A stretch of 56,753 nt of DNA from Gemmataceae bacterium. GTDB taxonomy: Bacteria > Planctomycetota > Planctomycetia > Gemmatales > Gemmataceae. A program made the translations under genes and the position numbers. The DNA lies in contig JANWVV010000030.1 in the NCBI GenBank assembly GCA_025055795.1, positions 1-56,753 of the forward strand, read 5' to 3'. The notes under the pieces are model-generated. The model saw only the letters and a list, made by a program, of their open reading frames with translations, was not told the origin of the DNA and did not search any database. The stretch's first letter is position 1, and each line of letters starts with the position of its first letter. Of this stretch, positions 1-10,009 are shown piece by piece.

Positions 1-1400
1 CGTTGCGTGCCCAACAGACGAAGCAAGGCGGGGCCATCTTTGTATAGCCATGCGGGTTGGACGTCGGCACAAACCCCTAACTTGCGGCACCGTTCCAGAT
101 TGTGCTGGCTGGGAAAGTTCGCGTGGGTAATACAAAAGCGGAGATCGCGGATGGGCACAAACCGATTAGTAAATTCGTAGGCGTCGAGCAGCACGTCCAT
201 AGCAGCCTCGCCGGCGCAGTGTGCCGTCACCGACCAGCCTCGGCGGGCTGCCTCCACGCAGAAAGTGCGTAATTGCTCGGGCGGCACAAACAACAGACCA
301 CGGTAATCGTCTTCTGTTATTTGGTAGGCATCACCCTTGGGCCATGGATCCCGCATATAGGCGGTACCGTTGAGCATACCGCCATCCAGGAAGATCTTGA
401 TCGGTCCGATGCGGACCCAATCGTCACCGGCCCCGCTAGGACCATCCTGCTTGTCCGGACCGACCAGTTGCTCCAGGCGGCGGATGATGTCATCCACCCC
501 GCCTAAAGGCGAAAAACTACGGGCCACGTTTATCCGGATGGTTAATTCACCCTGGCGATGCAAATCGCGATACAGTTTCAGGGCCTCCGGTCCGGCATTC
601 CGATCAGCAATGCTGGTCAGGCCGTGGGCGTTGTATAAAGCTAGCAGCTTTTTGACCGCGGAGCGTCGCTGTTCCGGCGATAGGTTTTCGCCGCCGCTGG
701 GCACCCCCTTGAGTACGCTGTAAGCATTGCGGAGCAAGCCCGTTGGCTCACCAGTGGCAGGATCGCGCACGATTCGCCCTGCAGGAGGATCCTTGGTTTC
801 TCTTGTGACCCCCGAGATCTTCAACCCCAGGGTATTAACCACCCCAGCCGGACCGGCATGATACAACACCGGGTGCCTAGGGGCCGCTGCATCCAGCTCC
901 GCCCGTGTCGGGAACCGTCCCTCCTTCAGACGCGTGGGAAAGCCATAACGCACCACAATCCACTTCCCCTCAGGTGTGTGGCGGGCTTGCTCCCGTACGT
1001 ATTCCAAAACCTCTGCGATCGAACGCAGTACCGGAAGCGGCCCGTTCGCTTCACTGAAGGCCGCTTGCAAAGGGTGCACATGACTGTCGTACAACCCCGG
1101 CAACACAGTCCGTCCTTGTGCGTCCAGAACAAGCGTCTTGTTCCCCCGCAGTGGCATAACCTCATCGTTTCTGCCCACTGCGACAATCACCCCATTGCGG
1201 ACGGCTAATGCCTCGGCAAGCGTAAAGTGTGCATCAACGGTGACTATCTTGGCATGATGGACAATCATGTCAGCGGGTTGATCTGCCGTACCCCTCTCTG
1301 ACGGCGAACAATGCAACACACCCACATAAGTAGACCTCCCCTGCGGCTCATAATTGGCCAGGACCACCAACACACCCAGCCCAACAATCGCTGCCCGCAT
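1..1400 (-). CDS. Exported YtcJ-like amidohydrolase (partial, C-terminus beyond left edge)
   Basis: I translated this reading frame from the reverse strand. It opens at ATG 1400 behind a GGGGGAGG Shine-Dalgarno and stays open to the window edge, giving 466 codons without a stop. The first ~20 residues are hydrophobic and look like a signal peptide. Residues ~45-100 form the N-terminal composite beta-sandwich of metal-dependent amidohydrolases. The metal-binding DSHVHP motif follows at ~105-110, and a later ITHANFP segment carries another likely metal-ligand histidine. The order and spacing match amidohydrolase family 3 (YtcJ/exoenzyme-regulatory type), usually 550-620 residues, so roughly 100-150 residues are missing to the left. 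The substrate cannot be read from sequence; such enzymes hydrolyse C-N bonds. It is divergent from the gene at 1701. Confidence 0.88.
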   Translation of the reverse strand, partial: MRAAIVGLGVLVVLANYEPQGRSTYVGVLHCSPSERGTADQPADMIVHHAKIVTVDAHFTLAEALAVRNGVIVAVGRNDEVMPLRGNKTLVLDAQGRTVLPGLYDSHVHPLQAAFSEANGPLPVLRSIAEVLEYVREQARHTPEGKWIVVRYGFPTRLKEGRFPTRAELDAAAPRHPVLYHAGPAGVVNTLGLKISGVTRETKDPPAGRIVRDPATGEPTGLLRNAYSVLKGVPSGGENLSPEQRRSAVKKLLALYNAHGLTSIADRNAGPEALKLYRDLHRQGELTIRINVARSFSPLGGVDDIIRRLEQLVGPDKQDGPSGAGDDWVRIGPIKIFLDGGMLNGTAYMRDPWPKGDAYQITEDDYRGLLFVPPEQLRTFCVEAARRGWSVTAHCAGEAAMDVLLDAYEFTNRFVPIRDLRFCITHANFPSQHNLERCRKLGVCADVQPAWLYKDGPALLRLLGTQ

Positions 1401-1700
1401 GACGCCTCCCCCGTATCGGCCCAACCTATTGCCTCTCTCCAGCCCTACTGACTTGCAAAACGAGGTAACCGCCCGGTCTTCTCGATGTTTGCAGTTGCTG
1501 TTCGCCTCCAGTGTAACGACCCTGGCTCACCGCTCAAGCAGCCAAGTAACCTTCGTTTGCGATACAACCACCTGCTAACTCTCGTTGAGGAATTATCGCA
1601 CATGCCAAACCAAAGCCGTTGCTCAAGCTGGAGCAAGTACTTCAAAAGGTGTAAGATGGGACTATCAGACACCCTTTTGCGGTAAGGGGAGGAACTGTTC
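1401..1700. other. Divergent intergenic region (300 bp)
   Basis: The stretch separates two divergently transcribed genes and must hold both promoters. I see the two Shine-Dalgarno sequences at its ends (GGGGGAGG on the minus strand next to 1400, GGGGAGGA on the plus strand before 1701) but no convincing consensus promoter, hairpin or additional gene. Confidence 0.5.
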
Positions 1701-3791
1701 ATGCTGGGGTTAAAAGTGCAATGGCCCCTCGGGGTGCTGGTGTTAGGACTAGCTAGCACCATCATTGCAGCTCAGGAGTTACAGAGCACGCCGTTGGGAC
1801 AAATTTCAGGTTATAAGTTTCACATGGCCACTGCCCAAGATCAACCAAAGCATCCTTGGCTTAACCCAGGGCCACCGGGAAGATTGATCGAACGAAACCA
1901 CGCGCAGAAAAAGAAACAAGGAGAGCAACAAAGAATTCAGCTTGAACAACCAATAAAAGTCATCCCAGTGTGGATAGAGCCATTGCCAGCCGACATGGCC
2001 CCCCACGGCGGCGGTCTGGAAGCGGAAATTAATGTTAACGACAAAGTAGTTGCGGTCCAACTAGCCGTTCAGGCTGAGGTGCAGCAGCGCCGTCCTCGTC
2101 TCCCTATGGAACCTGAACCTGCGACGTCATCGTCGCAGCCGACGCTCAGTGATGACCAACTACTGGCCAAAGTGCGGTTAGACCCTAAGGATGGCAAGGC
2201 CCTGCTGGAGTTTATCCGTCATCGCACCTTGAAAGAGGACGAGCTCGAGCAGCTCCAGAAGATCATCAAGCGATTCGGGGCGGATGCCTTCGAGGAACGG
2301 ATCAAAGCCGTTCGCCAGGTAGAACGTTTCGGTGCCGCTGCCCTGGGTCCGCTCAAGGCGGCCATCAAGGACAGCGACCCGGAAGTCAGTTACCGGGCCC
2401 AGCAGGCATTACAACGCTTGGAAACAATTCCTCAAACCCAGGTGATGGCCGCCGTCATCCGGGCTTTAGTGCAGCAAAAGCCTCCAGGAACCACGGCTGC
2501 TCTGCTGGCCTATGTACCTCTAGCCGCCGAAGAGGAAATTTTGTTGACCGCGCTGCGGGAAGCATTAACCACCCTGGCTGTCGGACCGGATGGTAAAGCC
2601 GACCCAGCCCTGTTGGCCGCCCTGGAGGACCGTCATCCGCTCCGCCGGAAGCTGGCCATGCTGGCTCTGATTGAAGGGGGGCCGGCAGACCGTACCATTC
2701 GTGTTCCCGACGCCTATCCCCGCGTTCGCCAGGCAGCCCGCCAAGAAACGCACCTCGAAACTCGTTTCGCCGTTCTGTGGACCTTACTGTTGATCACTCG
2801 CCAGAACGAGTTCCTCCCGGATCTGCTTGCTCTGATCCCCTCCCTGCCCCGTGGCCACCTCTGGCAACTCGAAGACCTGCTCTTGCAGCTGACCGATCAT
2901 CAACCCCCACCGGGCGGACGCTTTCTGAAGGATCCGGCTTCCCTAGCCAAAGCCCGCGATGCCTGGATGCAGTGGTGGAAGGAAAAAGGACAGCACCTCG
3001 ACCTGGCCACCTTCCGCTACCAACCGAGAATTCAGGGGATCACTGCCATCGTGGAAGTAGATGTCCGCGGTTATGCCCAAGGCCGCGCGTTTGTGCTCGG
3101 CCCAGACATGCGCGAAAGCCGGAGTGTCACCGGACTCAACTACCCTTGTGACATGAAATTACTCCCCAATGGACACATCCTCGTGGCCGAAATGAACACC
3201 AGTCGTGTAGTGGAATTCGACGCCAATGGCACACAAGTGCGTGCCCAATTCATCAACCAGCAGCCGTTCGCTCTCGAGATTCTGGAAAACGGAGACATTC
3301 AAGTCATCTGCCGCAATAATGTTTACTTGTTCGATAAGCAATGGAAGCAAAAGCAACTCTATAGCCGACCCAACTACGACATCGTGGCCGGCTGCAGGCT
3401 GCCAAGTGGAGAAACCCTGTTGATACGGAATGTCGCTCAGGGTTCTACGGGCTTTCGTATTGATGCTCAGTTCAAAGAATTGCGTGACACCCACAGTTTT
3501 GCCCGGATGAACCACTTGCAGAACGTTGAACCAATCGATAACGAGCGGATCCTCGTCTGCGAATACAACCGCGTTGCGGAATACAATCTCAAAACAGGCA
3601 AGTTGTTATGGCATTACAACTGCAACAACCCTAACTCCGCCCAGCGGTTACCCAATGGCAACACCCTGATCACACTGATGAACGACCAGCCCAACGGACG
3701 TGTCATTGAACTCGATCCCAGCGGTGAGATCGTCTGGGAATACCAACCGAAGGATCCCGGATTACGTCCCATACGGGCTTGGCGTCGTTGA
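1701..3791 (+). CDS. Exported HEAT-repeat / beta-propeller protein
   Basis: This 696-residue protein starts at ATG 1701 behind GGGGAGGA. A signal peptide with a hydrophobic core (LGVLVLGLAS) ends near residue 24. A low-complexity, Pro/Gln/Glu-rich linker (~45-150) precedes alpha-helical HEAT-like repeats (~200-300, for example the segment with VERFGAAALGPLKAAIKD) and a longer helical region to ~430. From ~450 to the end there are repeated four-stranded blades with the signature LPNGHILVAE, LPSGETLLIR and LPNGNTLITL, followed by VIELDPSGEIVWEY, typical of PQQ-like or arylsulfotransferase-type propellers. It is probably a periplasmic scaffold or binding protein. No catalytic residues are recognisable. 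The HEAT plus propeller combination is common in planctomycetes, but its function is unknown. Confidence 0.85.
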   Translation: MLGLKVQWPLGVLVLGLASTIIAAQELQSTPLGQISGYKFHMATAQDQPKHPWLNPGPPGRLIERNHAQKKKQGEQQRIQLEQPIKVIPVWIEPLPADMAPHGGGLEAEINVNDKVVAVQLAVQAEVQQRRPRLPMEPEPATSSSQPTLSDDQLLAKVRLDPKDGKALLEFIRHRTLKEDELEQLQKIIKRFGADAFEERIKAVRQVERFGAAALGPLKAAIKDSDPEVSYRAQQALQRLETIPQTQVMAAVIRALVQQKPPGTTAALLAYVPLAAEEEILLTALREALTTLAVGPDGKADPALLAALEDRHPLRRKLAMLALIEGGPADRTIRVPDAYPRVRQAARQETHLETRFAVLWTLLLITRQNEFLPDLLALIPSLPRGHLWQLEDLLLQLTDHQPPPGGRFLKDPASLAKARDAWMQWWKEKGQHLDLATFRYQPRIQGITAIVEVDVRGYAQGRAFVLGPDMRESRSVTGLNYPCDMKLLPNGHILVAEMNTSRVVEFDANGTQVRAQFINQQPFALEILENGDIQVICRNNVYLFDKQWKQKQLYSRPNYDIVAGCRLPSGETLLIRNVAQGSTGFRIDAQFKELRDTHSFARMNHLQNVEPIDNERILVCEYNRVAEYNLKTGKLLWHYNCNNPNSAQRLPNGNTLITLMNDQPNGRVIELDPSGEIVWEYQPKDPGLRPIRAWRR

Positions 3792-4160
3792 TTAATTCCA
3801 TCCACAGAGGAATGGTGCACGTAACACATGCTCTTCTGTCAAAGTGACTACGTTAGCTGGGCTAAATATTGTCCTTGCCTAATTTTTTCATGCCACTAGA
3901 GCTGCTAGAAGTGACCTGGGCGGAATATGTTTTGCTGTAATCGGTCAACTCCAGGCGATTGGCAGGGGAAAGTCTGCTTGATTAGATCCTGAATCCACTT
4001 CCTTCAAAACAAGTCCTTCGTTGCACAGTGGAGAAATTCCACCCCGAGCGTATCGTTGTCCTCGTCAGGTTGCAAGGGGGATTATCTCCTACGACTGGCA
4101 AGGGACATGCCTAGAATGAAGTAGCAGGAGCGTGATCAACATAAGCTGCTGAGGAGCACT
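3792..4160 (+). other. Intergenic region before ettA (369 bp)
   Basis: No open frame with gene-like character. There is no clear terminator after the propeller gene and no consensus promoter that I can defend. It ends in a GAGGAG Shine-Dalgarno 5 nt before the ettA ATG. Confidence 0.4.
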
Positions 4161-5828
4161 ATGAGCGAACGCTATTTGTTCAGCATCAGCCATCTGACGA
4201 AGCATTATGGCAAAAAAGAGGTGCTGAAGGATATAAATCTTTATTTTTACTATGGCGCAAAGATTGGCGTCATCGGTCCGAATGGTGCGGGCAAGTCAAC
4301 GCTGTTACGCATTATGGCTGGTCTGGACAGGGACTTTATGGGTGAGGCCTATCCCGACAAGGGTGCTACGATCGGGTATGTGCCTCAGGAGCCCCGTTTG
4401 ACGCCAGGAACCACTGTGCAGCAGAATCTGGAAGAAGCCGTCGCCCCTATCCGTGCCTTACTGCGGCGTCAGGAAGAAATTGGCGAGGCGATGGGGCAGC
4501 CCGATGCCGACTTCGACAAACTATCGGAAGAAATGGAGAAGGTACAAGCACAAATCGATGCTTGCGACGCTTACAATCTGGACCGTCGCCTGGAAGTGGC
4601 CATGGACGCGATGCGTCTACCACCGCCGGAGGCACTGGTGGACCATCTATCGGGCGGTGAGCGTCGTCGCGTGGCCCTGTGCAAGGCCCTGCTCCACCCC
4701 TACGACTTGTTGCTGCTCGACGAACCCACTAACCACCTGGATGCCGAAAGTGTTGAATGGCTGGAACAGCACCTGAAAGAATATCGTGGTGCGGTGGTAG
4801 CGGTCACCCACGACCGCTATTTCCTGGACAACGTCGCCCAATGGATCCTGGAGCTGGATAACGGCCGGGGCTACCCCTATCAGGGGAATTACTCCGGCTG
4901 GCTCGAGCAGAAGAAACGCCGACTGGAACTATTGGAAAAGCAAGAGACGGCCCGCCAGAAGGCTCTCCAACGGGAGTTGGAATGGGCCCGGATGGCACCC
5001 CGTGCCCGCATTGCCCGCAACAAGGCTCGGCTGGCCGCCATCGAAAAACTGCAAGAGCAGCAAATCGATCTGGAGGAACGGGAACTGACCATTCAGATCC
5101 CCCCAGGCCCTCCCTTGGGTGATCTGGTCGTCCGCGCCGAAAACCTCAAGAAGGTCTACGGCGACACGGTGCTGTTCGAAGACGTCAACTTCAACTTACC
5201 CAAAGGCGGTATCGTCGGTGTCATTGGGCCCAATGGTGCCGGTAAAACCACCCTGTTCCGTATCATCACAGGGCAAGAACAACCCGACGGCGGACGTATC
5301 ATCATCGGCCCCAGTGTCCGAATTGCTTACGTTGACCAGCATCGGGATCACCTCAACGACAACAATACGATTTTTGAGGAGATTACCGGCGGTGCCGAAT
5401 ATCTGCAGTTGGGCAAACAACGGATTGCCAGCCGTGCATACTGTGCCAAATTCAACTTCCGCGGTCCCGACCAGCAGAAAAAAGTAGGCGACTGCTCCGG
5501 CGGCGAACGCAATCGCATTCATCTGGCCAAGCTGTTGCGCAGCGGTGGCAACCTGCTGCTACTGGACGAGCCCACTAATGATCTGGACGTAGATACCCTT
5601 CGGGCACTGGAAGAAGCGTTACTTAATTTTGCCGGTTGTGCTGTGGTTATCTCCCACGATCGCTGGTTTCTGGACCGCATTGCCACACACATTCTTGCCT
5701 TTGAGGGAGATAGCAAAGTGGTCTGGTGCGAAGGGAATTATGCGGTGTATGAAGAGCAGAAGCGCGCCCGACTAGGAACGGAAGGGGCTCGTCCCCGCCG
5801 GATCCGCTATCGTCGCTTGGCAGTCTGA
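4161..5828 (+). CDS. ettA: ABC-F protein EttA (energy-dependent translational throttle A)
   Basis: A soluble twin-ATPase ABC-F protein of 555 residues, the same length as E. coli EttA. The first nucleotide-binding domain shows Walker [10 protein letters not shown] (~39-47), signature LSGGERRR and Walker [13 protein letters not shown]. The second repeats [17 protein letters not shown] and [13 protein letters not shown] charged helical linker of ~80 residues rich in Arg, Lys and Glu lies between them. There are no membrane segments, so it is not a transporter. EttA binds the ribosomal E site and gates entry of initiation complexes into elongation according to the ATP/ADP ratio. The start ATG follows GAGGAG. 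It is a monocistronic-looking gene with long spacers on both sides. The ABC-F identity is certain and the EttA subgroup very likely. Confidence 0.95.
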   Translation: MSERYLFSISHLTKHYGKKEVLKDINLYFYYGAKIGVIGPNGAGKSTLLRIMAGLDRDFMGEAYPDKGATIGYVPQEPRLTPGTTVQQNLEEAVAPIRALLRRQEEIGEAMGQPDADFDKLSEEMEKVQAQIDACDAYNLDRRLEVAMDAMRLPPPEALVDHLSGGERRRVALCKALLHPYDLLLLDEPTNHLDAESVEWLEQHLKEYRGAVVAVTHDRYFLDNVAQWILELDNGRGYPYQGNYSGWLEQKKRRLELLEKQETARQKALQRELEWARMAPRARIARNKARLAAIEKLQEQQIDLEERELTIQIPPGPPLGDLVVRAENLKKVYGDTVLFEDVNFNLPKGGIVGVIGPNGAGKTTLFRIITGQEQPDGGRIIIGPSVRIAYVDQHRDHLNDNNTIFEEITGGAEYLQLGKQRIASRAYCAKFNFRGPDQQKKVGDCSGGERNRIHLAKLLRSGGNLLLLDEPTNDLDVDTLRALEEALLNFAGCAVVISHDRWFLDRIATHILAFEGDSKVVWCEGNYAVYEEQKRARLGTEGARPRRIRYRRLAV

Positions 5829-5963
5829 ATAACCAGCCGAAACTTTTTTATGGACTAAAAGTGAGTTCTTTATGCCAGAGTAAGCGTGCCCACCCTAGAC
5901 AGTGACCAGACTGTTGGTTCCGGATAGGAGTTGTCCCCCACTCCCCTAAAGCTAGCGACAGGT

Positions 5964-6650
5964 ATGCTGGAACTAATCGACGTAACCAAGGTTTACGTTC
6001 AGGGCCGACGAACTGTGCCCGCCGTGCAGGGCGTGAGTTTAGCCATTCGGCCGGGCGAGTTCGTTGCGATTATGGGGCCGTCTGGCTCCGGAAAATCAAC
6101 CCTGATGCATCTACTGGGAGCATTGGATACCCCCACCAGCGGCCGGGCCCTGTTCCAGGGTCAGGATTTACAGGCTCTGAGCGACCGGCAACGCTCGCTG
6201 TTGCGGCGTGAACGCATCGGCTTCGTCTTTCAGGCATTCAATCTGTTACCGACGCTGACCGCTATAGAGAACGTCGCCCTGCCGCTGCTGCTGGCCGGCC
6301 GGCGACGCCGACAGGCCTTACAGCGGGCTGCTGAATGCCTGGAACAAGTGGGACTGGTCCATCGCAGTGACCATTTTCCCGATGAACTTTCTGGCGGCGA
6401 AATGCAACGGGTGGCAGTGGCCCGCGCCATCGTGGCTGATCCGGACGCTGTTTTGTGCGACGAACCGACCGGTAACCTGGATTCGCAGAACAGTCGTGAA
6501 ATTCTTACGCTGTTGGCACGCTTACCTGAGCCAGGCCGGCGGGCAGTTGTCATGGTAACGCACGATCCGACTGCCGCGGCCTACGGGACCCGCTTGGTCC
6601 GCATCCGTGATGGCCGGATTGAATCTGATACCCCTATCGCCAAAATTTGA
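5964..6650 (+). CDS. ABC exporter ATPase, LolD/YbbA/MacB type
   Basis: A 228-residue ATP-binding subunit for an FtsX-family permease. Walker A is GPSGSGKST, the Q-loop region reads FVFQAFNLLPTLTAIENV, the signature is LSGGEMQR and Walker B is AVLCDEPTGNLD, the last being the hallmark of LolD/MacB/FtsE-like ATPases. An upstream TTG at 5931 would add 11 residues, but AGGAG abuts it with no spacer, so I prefer ATG 5964 (MLELIDVTKVY), which matches family N-termini. It lies directly before the permease at 6770. The pair probably moves lipids or lipoproteins, or acts as a YbbA-YbbP-type system, rather than importing solutes. Confidence 0.93.
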   Translation: MLELIDVTKVYVQGRRTVPAVQGVSLAIRPGEFVAIMGPSGSGKSTLMHLLGALDTPTSGRALFQGQDLQALSDRQRSLLRRERIGFVFQAFNLLPTLTAIENVALPLLLAGRRRRQALQRAAECLEQVGLVHRSDHFPDELSGGEMQRVAVARAIVADPDAVLCDEPTGNLDSQNSREILTLLARLPEPGRRAVVMVTHDPTAAAYGTRLVRIRDGRIESDTPIAKI

Positions 6651-6769
6651 ATCAGTTTCTAAGTAACTCCACCCGAGGTGGGAGAAGGCGGACGGAAAGA
6701 CGAGCGACGAGCATCACCAGAACGCTGTCAACAACTCAGGTGGAGGTTCCAGCCAGGAGTAGATGCCGG

Positions 6770-9481
6770 ATGCATGTCACGGTGTATCGATTGCTCAGTC
6801 TGCGCTACTTGCAAGTGCATTGGGAGCGCGGCCTACTCATCGTGGCCAGCATCGCCCTAGGCGTAGCGACGCTCATTTCGGCACGCATTCTCAATCAATG
6901 CATTGAAGCAGCCGCCCAGGACACGACCACTCCAGTGGACGCCGCTGCCCTATACGTCAGTAACGGCGAAGCCGGTGTCATGCGACGTCTGGTCAGTGAG
7001 ATTCGCGCCGCCCGCATCCCGGGGCTGAAGGCCGTCGAACCGTTGATCTATGAGCGGGTAACCTTGCCTGATCTGGAGAACCGCTCGGCGGTGCTGCTAG
7101 GGGCCGAAGTCTCCTCGCAGATGCTCAGCCGTGATAATCCCCTCAAGGTTCAAGTGACACCCCTAGCGGATCTGCCCCGCTGGCAATTGATGCCGATACT
7201 GGCGGCAGTGCAACAAGGTGATCTGACGCGGGCAGCGGAGCTATGGGATCGGCTACCGGGGCGTCTTGCCGTGGTTTCTCGCTCCCTCTACGAAGCCTGG
7301 GCTGCCCATGGAAAACAGGGGCAGCCGCTACGGGTGCGTTACGCCCTACGCGACTTGGATTGCCTGGTTGTGGGAATCGTCGATTTTGCCGCTGATTCTC
7401 CCTTGAGCAGTCTAGGCACGAATCTGATCGGCATGAGCGTCGGGCAGGCAGCCCGTATGCTCCGTCCCGTGCCGCCGCTGGCTGCTTTGGCTGGGTCAGC
7501 CGCCCACTACCACTTGGAGCAGAACTGGGAGGAAAAGATCAACCGGATTGATCTGTTCATCGAGGCCGGTGCAGACGTGGAAGCGATAGAACGGGCCGTC
7601 AACGCTATTGTTGCCGGCCGGGCTGCCGTACGCACACCCGACGCCCAACGCCAAAGCACCCAGGAAGTCGTTGGCGGATTACAACTGGCTTTTTACATTT
7701 GTGCCCTTGGCTCGATGATTGTCGGTTTGTTCCTGGTCTATAACGCTATGGTGGTGACCGTCGCCGAGCGACAAGCCGATATTGGCATCCTACGCTCGCT
7801 AGGAGCCACACGGTGGCAAATTGCAGGTCTGTTTACCCTCCTGGCAGCAGTGTTGGGACTGGTCGGGGCTGTCGCTGGTATCCCGCTGGGCATCATGCTA
7901 GCGGAAACGGCGTTCTGGCAGTTCCGGGAAGAATTAGCGTCGATGTTTTTGAACCCCGAGGTAAAGCCTCAGCGTCTGGACTGGCGTCACGCCGTATGGG
8001 CCGTAGCGGCTGGGGTGAGCGTTGCCTTGCTAGCCGCGTTGATTCCGACGTTACAGGCGGTGCATGAGGATCCCGCCCGTGCAGTCCGCCGCGGCCTGCT
8101 GCAACGCCGCAAAATCTGGCAGTGGCTGCATTACGCCACCTGTCTGTTGCTTATAGGCGGTGGCCTGAGTGTCATCCTGCTGCGACATTACCTGCCCAGC
8201 ACACGTTCCGGTTCTATTGGTGGGATGGCGGCCATCCTGGTCGGCCTGCTGCTAGCCACCCCATTGTTCGTATCGTGGAGTGTCCCTTTGCTCTGCCCGC
8301 TGGTACAGCTAGGTTGCCCTTTTGTCGTCCGCCTGGCATTCGACAATCTGACGCGTGCTCCTGGACGGACGGGTATCGTCCTCGGCGCTTTGGCTGCTGG
8401 GGTCGCCCTCATGTTTCAGACGGCCGGCGTGGGCCGGAGTAACGAAGAACCCGTCATTGCCTGGATCGATCAGGTGGTCCAAGCGGACTACTTTGTGTTC
8501 AACGGCAACATGATGTCGGCCAACACGTCTAACTCGCCGATGAGTGCTGAGGTTGTCACGGAATTGCGTCAACTCCCGGGCGTAGACCACGTCATGGCCA
8601 TCCGATACTCCCGCCCGGAGTACAACAATACCATCGTGTATTTGCTAGCCGTGGACGCCGAGGATTATGTGTGTGCCACAAGGCAACGAATCCCCGTTGG
8701 CCTGCCCGATCTGGAGAAATTCCTGGACCTGCCTGGTAGCAACGACGTTCTGGTCAGCGAAAACTTTGCTCGTCGCCATCAGGTCCGCGCCGGTGATCTG
8801 ATCCGTCTTCCCGGTCCCCAGGGATCATTGTCCTTTCGGGTGATCGGCACGGTTCGGGACTATTCGTGGAGCCGGGGCACCGTCTTCATGGATCGACGCC
8901 GTTATGCCGAACTGTTCGGCGACCACCTGATCGACATGTGCCACGTCTTTCTACGACCAGACCATACCGGTCAGCAGGCGGGAACCGCCGCCTTGCAGGA
9001 GTACGTCCAGCAGCGGGGGTTGTTCCTGACCGACCGCCATTCGCTACGCCATTTTCTTACCGAATTGATCCAACGCCTATATCTGTTCGCCTATGCTCAA
9101 CAGGTGGTGGTCGGCATAGTGGCTGCCCTGGGAGTCGTGACTGCGTTGTTGATCTCGGTGTTGCAACGACGGCGTGAGTTAGGCCTATTACTAGCCGTGG
9201 GAGCTACGCCGTTCCAAGTGCTGGCGAGCGTCCTAGCCGAAGCGACACTCCTGGGAATCCTGGGCACGATCCTGGGCTTTCTGATCGGTTTCCCGCTCGA
9301 ATGGTACATCCTACACGTCATCATGGTCGAGGAGTCGGGCTTCGTCTTTGATGCCGTTATCCCTTGGCGACAAGCCGGTGGCATCGCGGCTGTTGCTGTT
9401 GGTAGTGCTATTTTGGCCGGTCTGTGGCCAGCCTGGCGAGCCGTACGCACTCGTATCCCTGAAGTCCTGCAATACGAATAG
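6770..9481 (+). CDS. FtsX-like ABC permease with two FtsX domains (YbbP-like)
   Basis: A 903-residue integral membrane protein. The N-terminal helix (LLIVASIALGVATLISA) is followed by a large extracytoplasmic domain to ~residue 310. An FtsX block of helices comes next (AFYICALGSMIVGLFLVYNA onward), then further helices in mid-protein, a second extracytoplasmic domain, and a C-terminal FtsX block ending in PAWRAVRTRIPEVLQYE. This doubled architecture fits YbbP-like permeases that work with a LolD-type ATPase, encoded just upstream. A TTG at 6647 overlaps the ATPase stop, but its first 41 residues are Arg/Thr-rich and unlike the family. ATG 6770 has AGGAG 10 nt upstream and is chosen. The substrate is unknown. 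Confidence 0.9.
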   Translation: MHVTVYRLLSLRYLQVHWERGLLIVASIALGVATLISARILNQCIEAAAQDTTTPVDAAALYVSNGEAGVMRRLVSEIRAARIPGLKAVEPLIYERVTLPDLENRSAVLLGAEVSSQMLSRDNPLKVQVTPLADLPRWQLMPILAAVQQGDLTRAAELWDRLPGRLAVVSRSLYEAWAAHGKQGQPLRVRYALRDLDCLVVGIVDFAADSPLSSLGTNLIGMSVGQAARMLRPVPPLAALAGSAAHYHLEQNWEEKINRIDLFIEAGADVEAIERAVNAIVAGRAAVRTPDAQRQSTQEVVGGLQLAFYICALGSMIVGLFLVYNAMVVTVAERQADIGILRSLGATRWQIAGLFTLLAAVLGLVGAVAGIPLGIMLAETAFWQFREELASMFLNPEVKPQRLDWRHAVWAVAAGVSVALLAALIPTLQAVHEDPARAVRRGLLQRRKIWQWLHYATCLLLIGGGLSVILLRHYLPSTRSGSIGGMAAILVGLLLATPLFVSWSVPLLCPLVQLGCPFVVRLAFDNLTRAPGRTGIVLGALAAGVALMFQTAGVGRSNEEPVIAWIDQVVQADYFVFNGNMMSANTSNSPMSAEVVTELRQLPGVDHVMAIRYSRPEYNNTIVYLLAVDAEDYVCATRQRIPVGLPDLEKFLDLPGSNDVLVSENFARRHQVRAGDLIRLPGPQGSLSFRVIGTVRDYSWSRGTVFMDRRRYAELFGDHLIDMCHVFLRPDHTGQQAGTAALQEYVQQRGLFLTDRHSLRHFLTELIQRLYLFAYAQQVVVGIVAALGVVTALLISVLQRRRELGLLLAVGATPFQVLASVLAEATLLGILGTILGFLIGFPLEWYILHVIMVEESGFVFDAVIPWRQAGGIAAVAVGSAILAGLWPAWRAVRTRIPEVLQYE

Positions 9482-10009
9482 TGCCGCCCCGCCCACTGGC
9501 ACCCTCAGGCGATCACACTGCGGGATGCACCAGCAACGCAGAACTCGCTTACGATACGCCTTGGAAGCAGTAACCTTAAATCAAACAAGCAGATCTGGGT
9601 CCACCATTTGACACTCTGACTACTACGACACATGTGTAAATTCTTGATACATCAGCACCTATGAAGGCATATCATGGAGATGTCAAACATCGGTGCTGCA
9701 CTTGGATGATACGACCTAAAAGGTACAAGCGGGAAGTCTTCTAGGCGGTGGTCTGACCAGCACCCTCTGCGAGTGCATGAGGATTAGGTACGCACCAACG
9801 TTGGTTGTAGTCGATTGATGTTGGTTGCAACGAGAATACCGGATCTCCCTATCCAATAGAATATGAGAATGTCCAAGTAGAATATGCGAATGCCCAAGCG
9901 GATGGCGGCTGTCTGGAATCCACCCGGGGGACGCTCTTGACCGGAAGACGTAAGCTCCAGTAGCCTGGGGAGTCAGCAACCGCCGTTCTGCGGCAGGAGA
10001 TGGAAAGCA
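9482..10009. other. Intergenic leader upstream of secA (528 bp)
   Basis: A long non-coding spacer. It contains a 12-bp perfect palindrome ACCAACGTTGGT at 9794-9805 and a two-copy 21-bp tandem repeat at 9857-9898 (listed separately), then an AGGAG Shine-Dalgarno before secA. Antisense frames here are uncompelling. The layout suggests a regulated leader, but no known riboswitch was recognised. Confidence 0.4.
9857..9898. repeat. Two-copy 21-bp tandem repeat upstream of secA
   Basis: Copies at 9857-9877 and 9878-9898 match at 19 of 21 positions. Both begin TAGAATATG and end CCAAG, differing only at unit positions 10 (A/C) and 16 (T/C). The period is two helical turns, so tandem protein-binding sites are possible. 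The repeat lies ~110 bp before the secA start. Confidence 0.7.
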
